Shown: in pieces, positions 51,467 to 63,476 of the stretch
How positions within the stretch are numbered: the stretch's first letter is position 1
How the letters are laid out: each line of letters begins with the position of its first letter
Assembly (NCBI RefSeq): GCF_029962835.1
Contig: NC_080582.1
Span: 25,738,032-25,802,031, forward strand
Source of the DNA: Magnolia sinica
Taxonomy: Eukaryota; Streptophyta; Magnoliopsida; Magnoliales; Magnoliaceae
Length of the DNA: 64,000 bases
Reading direction: 5' to 3'
The notes under the pieces: model-generated
Database searches by the model: none
The model's input: the letters and a program-made list of their open reading frames with translations, nothing else
What the model was told of the DNA's origin: nothing
Program-made: the position numbers and the translations under genes

Positions 51467-53743
51467 TGTTCAGGGTCAAATATTGCATATCAGACCCAGT
51501 TGTTACCTGGATTTACAAACATAGTAATGTTTAACGGCCTGATTTAATCATGTTTGTGATGCAGGGTGTATTCACGAGCTTGAACTGGGAAAGGGTGTTT
51601 AAAGCTGGGATTTAACGCTCTGATGACACCAAGGCAGGGGACGGACCCCAGGGGACCAAGATCATCGAATTTACACACCGGAGATCCGTGAAAATCGAGA
51701 AACTGAAGTTCAAGTGGCCCAAAATTGGTTCATAATGAAAGATCACAAGGTTCCCACTATCCGTTCAGGTCGAAACGTCATACATGCCCTGAGGGCCATA
51801 AATTAACCGTACAATTCGAATTTCATCCGTTCGATCCCTGTCGAAGTGACCCAACGGACAGATCAGCCCATAAACCATTACTTTTGGGCCCACCTGCTAT
51901 TTGGATATTCTTAAAAATTGGTCTCAACGGGTTAAATGAGTTGACAATATGAATGGACGGAGCGGATTTCTTACATACATCAAGTGGGACCCACATGTAT
52001 ACTGAGTGTACATAAGGTGCACGTGCACCAGCCGTGCACCCGTACAGCCAAAGTCGGTCAGCTCACGCTGACCGACTGCGTCTTCTCCAAATCCGAAAAA
52101 CGCAACAGCGTTCTCACTGTCGTCCGCCGGTCCTTCTCAGTGGGGCCCACTCGACACCTGGTGTAATGATCTGAACCGTCCATTGTATCAAGAGGGTGGG
52201 CGTGAACATCGCCTAGGCGGCGTAATCTCAGAAGATAAAGAAGATTGGATTTCAGCTGTTAAAACGGATGGTTAACGGTGGAACGAAAGAATCAGTGGGC
52301 CACACGGAATTCAATATGAAACCAGACAATTCCTACTTGTTTTTCGCCAGCATTTCAGTAGACGGAGTGGATCTTATTGAAAACATCACTACGGACACCT
52401 CCAACCATCACAGCGCACGGGTACGCGACCTCTGTTTCGCAACAGAGGTTGCGGTCCCCTCTTGTGGGCCTCCATCAGGGCCCATTGGCTTAATCAGGGC
52501 CGTCCATTAGGAGCCTAAGGGCCCTACAGTTCAAGCCTAGGTGTCCTTTTCTCTCCATGCGTGCGAGAATGCGTTAATCGTGATCAACAAAAGGATGAAC
52601 GATGGAATGAATTCTTCCCTGAGCTGCATCGACAAACAGCCAAAACCGGTTGCCTACCCGAAAAATCTAAGGAGAAGTTGATGAATGGAGTGGATCGCCT
52701 GTCTGAGCTCTAGAATGGGCCCCGAAGAATTTCATCATAAGCAATGGTTTCCTGCTACAACAGGGAGTGCGTAAAGAGCTTCTTACGCACTCCCAGCCAC
52801 CGTCTTCTTGGAAGTTATAAAAAGGGAGAGAGCTGACGGCTCAGGGGGCATCGAAGGGAAGAAAGGAGAAAGGGGCAGGGATCTAAGGCTGGGTTGCTGC
52901 TGCACGTCTGGAAGCTCGTCTTTAGTGGAGGATTGAAGAAAAAGAGGAACGGTTTTGGGGCTGGGTGGAGACGCCAAGAGAGAAAGAGACAGGGAGTAGA
53001 GTTTGTTTTTCTTCATTGTTTTCTTCTTCTTTCTTTTTCTCTATTTTATTATGAGATCTAGCCCATTAATGTGTGGCTAAACCCCTTAGCTAGGGCTAAG
53101 GGGTGAAGCTTGTAGCCTGATGGGAGAGATGTTGCTGGTGCCCTTTGATTAGATTGAAGAGATTTTTTTGATTTAATTTTATGGGAATATTTTTTAGTTT
53201 TTAATGGCATGTTGTGACTGAAATTACAATGGGCTTGCAATGGCTTTGAGTATTCCTCTTCTCTTATTTTGATTATAATGTCAGGAAACCCTGATGTTCA
53301 CCATCGTCTCCTGGGCATGGTTGGATGTTGGTACCCTTCCTAACCTTCATAATCATGTTGATTGATTGGTAATTAGATTTATTCTGTTGTTTGCTTTGTC
53401 TCCTGGGCATGGTTTGGTGATGGAATCCATTCTAATTCATACACCTTTCATCTCTTGAAACCTATATCAATGGCAGTTCAGTAAATTTCCATAATTTGTG
53501 ATACTGGCATAAGATCTCCCTGATCTCTACAAGTGGATCCTCTGAATCCCTAGTTTCCTTCCTCTGAATTCCTTAAAGTCTTAGATAATTATTCCACAAT
53601 TATTTCCTAAATTATATCACTTCTTAGTCTAGTTCTATTTCTACTTGATTTTAGATAACGTACAGGTATCAGTCCCTGTGGATTCGACCTCGGTCTTACC
53701 GAGTTTATTACTACATCACAACCCTATACTTGGGGAGTGAACA
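51467..53743 (+). repeat. LTR2, shared by INT1 and INT2
   Basis: 2277 bp, same ends as LTR1, serving as 3' LTR of INT1 and 5' LTR of INT2. Private changes include 'acggatggttaac' (others 'gatgattaac') and 'gagctgcatcg' (others 'gagctgaatcg'). TATA box at 52816. All five palindromes are conserved. Confidence 0.92.
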
Positions 53744-54485
53744 AGTTTTTGGCGCCGTTGCCGGGGACTGATAGTTACGATTTTCTGAAATTAATTAGTT
53801 TTAGAATTAGGATAAGATTAGGATTTTATTAACTTTAGTTTTAGATTTTTATTTCTATTTGATTTTTAGAACTAACTTGTTTCCTGTTTTGTAGGATCCT
53901 GACATAAAATCTCTAAATTGGTAATTCTTTCCTAAATTCTCTACTTTTTCTTTTTATAAAATTAGGGTTTAGATTTTAGAAACTTTCTAATTCTAGTATC
54001 CTCTGTTCTGTAGGAAATAGTTTATTTTTAGAAATTTAGGTTATTTAGAAATTGACTTTCTATTTTGGTTCTATTAACTTTCTAATTCTAACACTTTTTG
54101 AATCTAATTCTGTTTCTTAATTTATTTTTAGGATTTTTGTTTAGAAACTAACCTTCCTATTTTGTAGGCCTTTAAGATAGAAATCTCTATTTTGGTACAC
54201 TCCTTCCCTACTCTCTATTTTTCAATTTTTCTTGTAGTAATTTACTTTTTAGTCTAGGCTTTCCTAGTTTCTTTTAGAAATTAATTTACTGTTATTTTTC
54301 TTTTAAAGTATCGTTTCTCTCCTTTATAGAATCTAACTTATTTTTGTTTTATTTTGCAGGTCCTTAACTTAGGAGCTTCAATTTGGTAATTCCTTTCCAA
54401 TTCTCCCTCTCTTTCGTTTTAGATTTTCTTTTTTTTCCTTCTTTAGGATTAGGCTTTGAATTTGATTGAGGGCTGCGAGTGTTTC
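53744..54485 (+). other. PBS and leader of INT2
   Basis: PBS TGGCGCCGTTGCCGGGGA at 53750-53767. The leader is nearly identical to INT1's; the main visible difference is 'ccttcctattttgtaggcct' here against 'ccttccttttttttttaggc' there. Confidence 0.8.
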
Positions 54486-56741
54486 ATGCCCAAGTGGGCC
54501 CGTGACAACACTCGACGTCTCTTGACCGAAGGAGGATTAGTTGAGGGGTTGACTATCCATCGCAGGATTAGACACCGCTCGAAATCCCCTGAGTTAAGTG
54601 AAGTTATGGCTGAAGACCAACCTCCTCTACTCCCACCCAGGGTGGAGGATACCCAAGATGAGAATGAGGTGCAACAGGCACCCCCGCCTCGTACTTTACG
54701 AGATTTTCTACAACCGGCGGGAGTGAGTATGCCCTCATGCATGATTTTTCCTGAAAACACAGGACAAATGGACATCAAGCCAGGAGTTATCCAACTCCTT
54801 CCCAAATTCCATGGACTTGAATCTGAAAGTCCATATTTACATTTGAAAGAGTTCGATGAGATAATAGCTACATTATGTTTTCCTAATGTATCTGAGGATA
54901 CAATTAGGCTGAAACTCTTTCCTTTTTCCTTAAAAGAGAAAGCTAAGACGTGGTTACATTCACTGCGTCCTAGATCCATTGGCACATGGAACGATATACA
55001 GAGGGAATTCATAAAAAAATTCTTCCCACATCATAAAACGATTACCCTCAGAAAAGCAATCATGAACTTTGCCCAAAAGGAAGATGAAACATTCTTTCAA
55101 TGTTGGGAAAGGTTCAAAGATTTGGTCAGTTCATGCCCACAACACGGATTTGAAACGTGGCGCATTACAAATTTTTTCTATGATGGACTGACATCTTCCA
55201 TGCGCCAAATGGTCGAGACAATGTGTAATGGAGAGTTCATTAATAAAGATATCGACGAGGTATGGGACTACCTCGATAGTTTGGCTGAAAATACACAATC
55301 TTGGGACTATTACCCAAAGTCGAACACCACGTCTAGGCCAACTCAATTAAAGGAGAAAGGTGGATTATATCTCTTGAAAGAAGAGGATGATCTCAAGTGT
55401 AAAGTGACTACGCTCATAAGGAAAGTTGAGGCCATGGAAGGAAAGAAGGATAAGGTCAATGAAATTGTTTGCGGCATCTGTGATTGCAACATTCACACAA
55501 CTGAAAACTGTCCTACAATACCTGCCTTTCGAGGAGTGTTGAATGAACAAGCCAATGCCGTAAATAATTATCAAAGACCTTTTACTGGACCTAACTCTAA
55601 CACATACAATCCTGGCTGGAAAAATCATCCAAACTTTAGTTGGAGGAATGGACAAACGGCTGCTACTCCAGGTTTCTTCAATCAAAATCCAAATCAAGTG
55701 AAACCTCAAGAGGAACCGGTTCAAAATCCCATACAAGAGCTGGCTCAGGCAATGCGGGGAATCACAGATTTTATGCAAAAGATAGATTCTCGTATGACGG
55801 TTATAGAAAAGGGGATGCTTCCTGCACAACCTCTCCCCAATCCTAAACCGCAGTACGAGATTAATGATCCCAGCTCTTCAAATCAGATGGGGCATGCTAA
55901 ATCCATCACCACTCTTAGGAGTGGGAAGATCATTGATAAAACTCTTCCGGTTAGGCCCGAAAAGCCTCAAGAACCAGAAGAGGACAACAATGATGGATCC
56001 ACTGATGCCCCACAAAAAGTGGAACCGGAACTTCTAGAGAAGCCAGTTGCTCCATTCCCCCAACGGTTGGTTTCACCAAAACCTCTCTCTAACTCTCAGG
56101 ATATCCTAGAGGTGTTGAAACAGGTGAAAGTCAACATTCCTCTACTTGATGTCGTTAAACAAATACCTTCATATGCCAAATTCCTAAAAGACTTATGCAC
56201 GACCAAGCGACGGAAATTTATTCAAAAGAAAATCTTCTTGACTGAGAAAGTGAGTGCCATCCTGAAGCAAGACGTGCCGCAGAAATTCAAGGATCCCGGT
56301 AGCCCAACCATATCATGTGTAATCGGGAACCATCGAATTGATCACGCACTTCTTGACTTAGGAGCGAGCGTCAATCTGATTCCCTACTCGGTATACAGAC
56401 AATTAGGTTTTGGGGAATTAAAACTCACCCTAACCACACTACAACTTGTCGATCGCTCTGTTCGTGTACCAAGAGGGATAATTGAGGATGTGTTGGTCCA
56501 AGTTGATAGATTTTACTATCCTATAGATTTTATCATCCTGGACACTGAACCCATCAATAACATGAGCACTCAGATTCCCGTCATTCTTGGTCGCCTATTC
56601 CTTGCCACGTCAAATGCAATTATCAATTGTAGGAATGGTATCATGACTATGTCTTTTGGAAATTTGACATTGGAGTTAAACATTTTTTCAATAACGGCAG
56701 CAACTCAGAGGATGATGATGATTTCCACGACATTAACATGA
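54486..56741 (+). pseudogene. Family A gag-protease, INT2 copy
   Basis: Continuous frame of about 750 codons from ATG 54486: capsid ('GVIQLLPKFHGLESESPYLH', 'TWNDIQREFIKKFFPHHKTI'), zinc knuckle 'CGICDCNIHTTENC', linker with 'TLRSGK', protease 'LLDLGASVNLIPYSVY' and 'ILGRLFLATSNAI' (Pro of the usual GRPF is Leu here). The frame ends at 56741 because a T run has six bases where INT1 has seven ('aacatttttt' before 'caataacgg'). This separates gag-PR from RT. Gag is the better preserved of the two copies. Confidence 0.9.
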
Positions 56742-58540
56742 TTGACTCTTTCGTGGAAGATACGACACCTCTGACCTTATCCTCCGACCATCTAGAGACG
56801 TGCCTGGCCCACTCCCATGATTTTGATGATGACATGATTAGGGAGACGTGCGCCTTGCTTGATACTGCACCGGTACTTGAAGTTAACCGATGGAGGCCAC
56901 AATTTGAAGAATTACCACAAACTGATGTAGTGCCTCTACCGTCTAACCTCAAGCCGCCGAAGCTTGACCTAAAACCTTTGCCCTCTGATTTGAAATATGC
57001 ATATTTGGGTCAAGATGAGACATACCCGGTGGTGATCTCTGCCCACCTGGAGAAAGAACAGGAGAGTATGCTTATATCTACTCTCATTGAGCATAAAGGA
57101 GCCCTGGGATGGACGATAGCGGACCTCAAGGGAATCGATCCCTCGATTTGTACTCACCGCATATATCTTGAGGATAATGCAAAAACCGCTCGGCAACCAC
57201 AACGTAGACTAAATCCAAATATGAAGGAAGTGGTTAAGGCCGAGGTTCTTAAGCTATTGGATGTGGGTATTATATACCCTATATCTGATAGTCAATGGGT
57301 GAGTCCAACTCAAGTGGTCCCTAAGAAGTCTGGAATCACCATCGTAGCCAATGCTAATAATGAACTCGTGCCAACTAGAGTCACTACTGGTTGGAGAATG
57401 TGCATTGACTACAGGAAGTTGAATACCGTCACGAGGAAAGACCACTTTCCTTTACCATTCATTGATCAGATCCTGGAAAGGTTAGCTGGTCATTCCTATT
57501 ACAGTTTCCTTGACGGGTATTCGGGCTACAACCAGATAGAGATAGCCCCTGAAGACCAGGAAAAGACCACATTTACATGTCCCTACGGCACCTTTGCCTA
57601 TCGAAGGATGCCATTCGGACTATGTAATGCCCCTGCCACCTTTCAGCGATGTATGCTTAGTATTTTTTCTGACATGGTGGGGCAATATCTAGAGGTCTTC
57701 ATGGACGATTTCTCTGTTTACGGTCCATCTTTCAGCAAGTGCTTGGAAAGTCTTAAATGTGTGCTGAAAAGATGTGAAGAAAAGAACTTAGTACTTAATT
57801 GGGAGAAGTGCCATTTCATGGTTCAGAAGGGAATTGTCCTTGGGCATATCATCTCGTCCAAGGGAATCGAGGTAGATAAGGCAAAAATCGATCTTATCTC
57901 TAACCTACCTCCACCCAAGAACATCAGAGACGTGCGATCCTTCTTAGGACACGCAGGATTTTACAGGAGATTCATAAAGGACTTTAGTCTTCTCTCTCGC
58001 CCTTTATGTAATCTTCTTCAAAAGGATGCTCCGTACGAGTGGACTGAGCAATGCCAGGAAGCTTTCACCAAGCTTAAAGGCACGTTAACCACTGCACCTA
58101 TCATGCAGCCACCCGACTGGAGCCTTCCTTTTGAGCTTATGTGCGACGCTTCTGATTATGCTCTTGGGGCGGTCCTAGGCCAGAGAAAAGACAAGAAGCC
58201 CTACGTCATTCACTACGCAAGTAGGACTCTAAATCCTGCCCAAGTGAACTACTCGACTACGGAAAAGGAACTCTTAGCCGTAGTGTTCGCCTTGGACAAA
58301 TTTAGGTCCTACCTGATCGGATCCAAGATCATTATCTATACAGATCATGCGGCACTGAAATATCTTCTTTCTAAGAATGATTCTAAGCCCCGCTTGATAC
58401 GATGGATCCTTCTACTCCAAGAATTTGATTTGGAAATTAAAGATAAAAAGGGAGTAGAGAACGTAGTGGCTGATCACCTTTCTCGCCTTAATACCTCGAT
58501 TCCCTTGAGGCGACCCATATCAATGACATGTTCCCGATGA
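56738..58540 (+). CDS. Family A reverse transcriptase-RNase H, INT2 copy (600 codons open)
   Basis: Long open frame following the frameshift. The RT domain runs from about residue 115 ('[20 protein letters not shown]') through '[11 protein letters not shown]', '[12 protein letters not shown]', '[19 protein letters not shown]', '[13 protein letters not shown]', '[17 protein letters not shown]' and the catalytic '[10 protein letters not shown]'. RNase H follows with '[17 protein letters not shown]', '[19 protein letters not shown]' and '[13 protein letters not shown]'. It ends after '[12 protein letters not shown]', where a small deletion shifts into a stop. RT and RH catalytic residues look intact. 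The ATG at 56738 is incidental; in an intact element this would be read as part of gag-pol. Confidence 0.88.
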   Translation: MIDSFVEDTTPLTLSSDHLETCLAHSHDFDDDMIRETCALLDTAPVLEVNRWRPQFEELPQTDVVPLPSNLKPPKLDLKPLPSDLKYAYLGQDETYPVVISAHLEKEQESMLISTLIEHKGALGWTIADLKGIDPSICTHRIYLEDNAKTARQPQRRLNPNMKEVVKAEVLKLLDVGIIYPISDSQWVSPTQVVPKKSGITIVANANNELVPTRVTTGWRMCIDYRKLNTVTRKDHFPLPFIDQILERLAGHSYYSFLDGYSGYNQIEIAPEDQEKTTFTCPYGTFAYRRMPFGLCNAPATFQRCMLSIFSDMVGQYLEVFMDDFSVYGPSFSKCLESLKCVLKRCEEKNLVLNWEKCHFMVQKGIVLGHIISSKGIEVDKAKIDLISNLPPPKNIRDVRSFLGHAGFYRRFIKDFSLLSRPLCNLLQKDAPYEWTEQCQEAFTKLKGTLTTAPIMQPPDWSLPFELMCDASDYALGAVLGQRKDKKPYVIHYASRTLNPAQVNYSTTEKELLAVVFALDKFRSYLIGSKIIIYTDHAALKYLLSKNDSKPRLIRWILLLQEFDLEIKDKKGVENVVADHLSRLNTSIPLRRPISMTCSR

Positions 58541-59845
58541 ACAATTTTGAGTCTCCCATTCACCTTGGTTTCTGATATTGCTAATTATCTTGCTACAGTG
58601 CCATACCAACACAGTGGATCGCAAGATAAGAAGAAATTTTTCACCGAGGTGCGCAACTTTTTCCAGGATGATCCTTATTTATTTAAATATTGCCCGGACC
58701 AAATTCTAAGGAGATGTGTACCAGGCGATGAGCATCAGAGCGTCATCTCTGTCACTCTCAGGCTGTGGTGGTCACTTTTCTGCTAAAAGACCACGGCCAA
58801 GATTCTGCAGTGTGGCTTTTCTTGGCCCACTATGTTTAGGGACACTCATGAGTTTTGCAAAGCTTGTGAGCGTTGTCGAAATTGGGAGCATTGTCCGTCG
58901 AAATATGATGCCTTTGAATCCCATCTTATCATTGAAGCATTTGATTCTTTGGGGCATCGATTTCATGGGACCATTCCCCCAATCGTTTGGAAATCTGTAT
59001 ATTTTGCTCGCCGTGGATTATGTCACTAAATGGGTCGAAGCGATTCCGTGTCGAAAGAATGACCATCGCACGGTCATTAAATTCCTGAAAGAGAACATCC
59101 TTTCTCGATTCGGAACGCCTCGAGCCATCATTAGTGATGGGGGCTCACACTTTTGTAATAGACCATTCGAGAGCTTAATGAAGAAATACGGTATCTCTCA
59201 TAAGGTGAGCACCCCATACCATCACAGACAAGTGGACAAGCTGAGATTTCCAATAGGGAGATTAAACACATTTTGGAGAAAACGGTTAACCCAGATCGTA
59301 AGGATTGGTCAATCCGATTGACCGATGCCTTATGGGCATACCGTACTGCATTTAAAACTCCTATTGGAATGTCTCCCTTTAGACTTGTCTATGGGAAGGC
59401 TTGTCACTTGCCTGTGGAGCTGGAACATAAAGCGTACTGGGCGATCAAAAATCTTAATTTCAATCTGGACAACGCTGGCTCGCTACGCAAACTTCAATTA
59501 AATGAACTTGAAGAAATCCGGAACGATGCGTACGTTAATGCGAGAATTTACAAGGACAAGATGAAAGCATTCCATGACCAACACATTTTGCGAAAATCAT
59601 TCACGCCTGGTCAGAAGGTCCTTTTGTATAATTCTCGATTACATCTCTTTCCGGGTAAGCTTCGATCTCGTTGGACCGGCCCTTACATTGTTGTTACTGC
59701 TTATCCTCATGGGGCCGTCGAGATAAGAGATCCCGACAATGGCAAGGAGTTTAAAGTAAATGGACATCGTTTAAAGCCATTTGTCGAGAAATTTGATTCA
59801 GAGGACATGTCCATGCCTCTGACTGATCCTGTTTACCAGGACTGA
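58541..59845 (+). pseudogene. Family A integrase, INT2 copy, frameshifted
   Basis: Several small deletions around 58500-58620 and 58750-58800 break the linker and HHCC region. The HHCC tail again reads 'tgtcgaaattgggagcattg', the same out-of-frame form as INT1. The core is readable ('[20 protein letters not shown]', '[20 protein letters not shown]', '[12 protein letters not shown]') until a further one-base loss at about 59222 ('accatcacagac' against 'accatccgcagac'). The C-terminal part is open 59273-59845, ending as in INT1. No functional integrase. Confidence 0.88.
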
Positions 59846-61210
59846 TCTCCTAGCCCGATGGAGGTATAGGTAGGTTTATCGCTTTCATAGGATTATGGTA
59901 GTTGCTTTTGTCTGGCTGAAGACGGTAAACTTAGCGCTCCTGGGAGGCAACCCAGCTTTTCAACTTATTTCATTTTCCTAGCAAGTTCAATGTTTGTGGG
60001 TAACATTACTGCAAACCCTCACGAGACTACAACTCGTCCACTAGGGGTAACCTAGGGGTTTAAAGGCTTGTTGCATGCGCTAAATGCAATCGAGAGCACC
60101 TGCGAAAGTGGTATAAGTAGGATTTTATTTTTACTTTTGTTGGTTTCTCTCTTGTACTGACTCTCTTTTACGTAGATATTTTTGGAAAACTTCCTGATTC
60201 CTTCGTCCAGGTACTATCTTCCCATCACTCCTCTTATATTTCTGTTGTCTCATGTGTATTGCATGTTTATTTCATTTACATTGAGGACAATGTAGATTTT
60301 TTGGTTGGGGGTGGGAGATTAGGTTTCCTAATCAGTGTTTTTCTTGGTCTTGAGCAAACGTTGTGAAATTTTTTTATTTTTCAGGATTTCTAATGAAGTC
60401 GAAGTGATTTTGACAGGCCATCTAGGGCATTTAGAATTTCAAGATGCGTGATGTTGGTACTTCATGACTCTTGGATTCAATCATCTATTAAATTTCACAA
60501 CTAAGTTTGAATTGTTAAATCCAGTATTAGAATTGTAAACATTGATTGAGTCATGAATTCCCAGGACACATCTCGCTTGCATATTAAGGTTTCAGTTCGA
60601 TATTAAAGGACTAACTTGGTAATCACTAAACATGAAAGAAACCCACTTGAATCGAATGGATTGGGCGAACAGTCTTTACCATAGGTTTGCTCCCTATACG
60701 TGAGGATTCGATTCCCCATGAATGATATGTGAAAAAGTTGGGTGTACAGTCTTTACCTTAGGTTTGCTCCCTGTAGGTGAGGATCTGATCCCTCTTCTTA
60801 ACATTAATTCTAATGAGAAAATCAAAAAAAAAAAAAAAAATAAAATTTAAAGAATAAAAAGATAAGGTGTAAGCCAAGTTGGGTTATCGTGATTTCTCTT
60901 CTTTGTTACCAATGATATTCTTAAATATCAAGGTAAATCTTAATGTTGGCAAGTCGAGATTGGACTATACATCCATGGAATTCAATATTTAGAATTATAC
61001 TAATTGATGGACTAATATTTTGAACTTGATTATGAAGTTTACCGTGAGCTTGATTTCAGGAAAAAGTAATGCCAACATTCATGAATCTTAGAATTCGAGT
61101 ATCTGAACTATTTTTCATAAATCTCTTGAGTTTGTAGAAATTATCCTGTAATTCTCAATTTATTTTTCGCATACTTTGCTCGGGACTAGCAAAATGCTGG
61201 TTGGGGGTTG
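59846..61210 (+). other. 3' noncoding region of INT2
   Basis: As INT1: 'gggaggcaacccagc' (59943-59957), structured block (60001-60113), 'cattgaggacaatgtagatt' motif (60278 on), paired ~68-bp repeats (60665-60795), A run (about 60825-60840). The segment 59965-60205 differs much more from INT1 than its flanks do. No gene. Confidence 0.8.
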
Positions 61211-63471
61211 TGTTCAGGGTCAAATATTGCATATCAGACCCAGTTGTTACCTGGATTTACAAACATAGTAATGTTTAACGGCCTGATTTAATCATGTTTG
61301 TGATACAGGGTGTATTCACGAGCTTGAACTGGGAAAGGGTGTTTAAAGCTGGGATTTAACGCTCTGATGACACCAAGCCAGGGGACCAAGATCATCGAAT
61401 TTACACACCGGAGATCCGTGAAAATCGAGAAACTGAAGTTCAAGTGGCCCAAAATTGGTTCATAATGAAAGATCACAAGGTTCCCACTATCCGTTCAGGT
61501 CGAAACGTCATACATGCCCTGAGGGCCATAAATTAACCGTACAATTCGAATTTCATCCGTTCGATCCCTGTCGAAGTGACCCAACGGACAGATCAGCCCA
61601 TAAACCATTACTTTTGGGCCCACCTGCTATTTGGATATTCTTAAAAATTGGTCTCAACGGGTTAAATGAGTTGACAATATGAATGGACGGAGCGGATTTC
61701 TTACATACATCAAGTGGGACCCACATGTATACTGAGTGTACATAAGGTGCACGTGCACCAGCCGTGCACCCGTACAGCCAAAGTCGGTCAGCTCACGCTG
61801 ACCGACTGCGTCTTCTCCAAATCCGAAAAACGCAACAGCGTTCTCACTGTCGTCCGCCGGTCCTTCTCAGTGGGGCCCACTCGACACCTGGTGTAATGAT
61901 CTGAACCGTCCATTGTATCAAGAGGGTGGGCGTGAACATCGCCTAGGCGGCGTAATCTCAGAAGATAAAGAAGATTGGATTTCAGCTGTTAAAACGGATG
62001 ATTAACGGTGGAACGAAAGAATCAGTGGGCCACACGGAATTCAATATGAAACCAGACAATTCCTACTTGTTTTTCGCCAGCATTTCAGTAGACGGAGTGG
62101 ATCTTATTGAAAACATCACTACGGACACCTCCAACCATCACAGCGCACGGGTACGCGACCTCTGTTTCGCAACAGAGGTTGCGGTCCCCTCTTGTGGGCC
62201 TCCATCAGGGCCCATTGGCTTAATCAGGGCCGTCCATTAGGAGCCTAAGGGCCCTACAGTTCAAGCCTAGGTGTCCTTTTCTCTCCATGCGTGCGAGAAT
62301 GCGTTAATCGTGATCAACAAAAGGATGAACGATGGAATGAATTCTTCCCTGAGCTGAATCGACAAACAGCCAAAACCGGTTGCCTACCCGAAAAATCTAA
62401 GGAGAAGTTGATGAATGGAGTGGATCGCCTGTCTGAGCTCTAGAATGGGCCCCGAAGAATTTCATCATAAGCAATGGTTTCCTGCTACAACAGGGAGTGC
62501 GTAAAGAGCTTCTTACGCACTCCCAGCCACCGTCTTCTTGGAAGTTATAAAAAGGGAGAGAGCTGACGGCTCAGGGGGCATCGAAGGGAAGAAAGGAGAA
62601 AGGGGCAGGGATCTAAGGCTGGGTTGCTGCTGCACGTCTGGAAGCTCGTCTTTAGTGGAGGATTGAAGAAAAAGAGGAACGGTTTTGGGGCTGGGTGGAG
62701 ACGCCAAGAGAGAAAGAGACAGGGAGTAGAGTTTGTTTTTCTTCATTGTTTTCTTCTTCTTTCTTTTTCTCTATTTTATTATGAGATCTAGCCCATTAAT
62801 GTGTGGCTAAACCCCTTAGCTAGGGCTAAGGGGTGAAGCTTGTAGACTTATGGTAGAGATATTGATTGTGCCCTTTTATTAGATTGAAGAGATTTTTGAT
62901 TTAATTTTATGGGAATATTTTTTAGTTTTTAATGGCATGTTGTGACTGAAATTACAATGGGCTTGCAATGGCTTTGAGTATTCCTCTTCTCTTATTTTGA
63001 TTATAATGTCAGGAAACCCTGATGTTCACCATCGTCTCCTGGGCATGGTTGGATGTTGGTACCCTTCCTAACCTTCATAATCATGTTGATTGATTGGTAA
63101 TTAGATTTATTCTGTTGTTTGCTTTGTCTCCTGGGCATGGTTTGGTGATGGAATCCATTCTAATTCATACACCTTTCATCTCTTGAAACCTATATCAATG
63201 GCAGTTCAGTAAATTTCCATAATTTGTGATACTGGCATAAGATCTCCCTGATCTCTACAAGTGGATCCTCTGAATCCCTAATTTCCTTCCTCTGAATTCC
63301 TTAAAGTCTTAGATAATTATTCCACAATTATTTCCTAAATTATATCACTTCTTAGTCTAGTTCTATTTCTACTTGATTTTAGATAACGTACAGGTATCAG
63401 TCCCTGTGGATTCGACCTCGGTCTTACCGAGTTTATTACTACATCACAACCCTATACTTGGGGAGTGAACA
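61211..63471 (+). repeat. LTR3, 3' LTR of the array
   Basis: 2261 bp. Private changes are loss of about 14 bp near 61377 (the 'gcaggggacggaccccag' repeat collapsed), a cluster of substitutions at 62845-62880 and a shorter T run. It ends ...GGGGAGTGAACA at 63471, then TCTTG. TATA box at 62546. Confidence 0.92.
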
Positions 63472-63476
63472 TCTTG
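63472..63476. other. Target site duplication TCTTG, right copy
   Basis: Perfect match to 41706-41710. Confidence 0.92.

Larger units (their letters stand above)
41711..63471 (+). mobile_element. Tandem Athila-like array LTR-INT-LTR-INT-LTR (family A) inserted in the NLR gene
   Basis: 21761 bp: LTR1 41711-43987, INT1 43988-51466, LTR2 51467-53743, INT2 53744-61210, LTR3 61211-63471, with one target duplication (TCTTG) around the whole. LTR1 and LTR2 are both 2277 bp and differ at only about eight positions; LTR3 is 2261 bp. The array is in gene orientation. Lineage evidence: tRNA-Asp-type PBS, DLGA protease motif, FMDD RT and an integrase with a terminal 'NGHRLKPF'. Neither copy encodes an intact full polyprotein and no env-like ORF is present. 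Confidence 0.93.

Noticed and set aside
41711-63471. A very large intron of the NLR gene
   Set aside because: The boundaries are TG...CA with a TCTTG duplication, not GT...AG, and the contents are LTRs and gag-pol.
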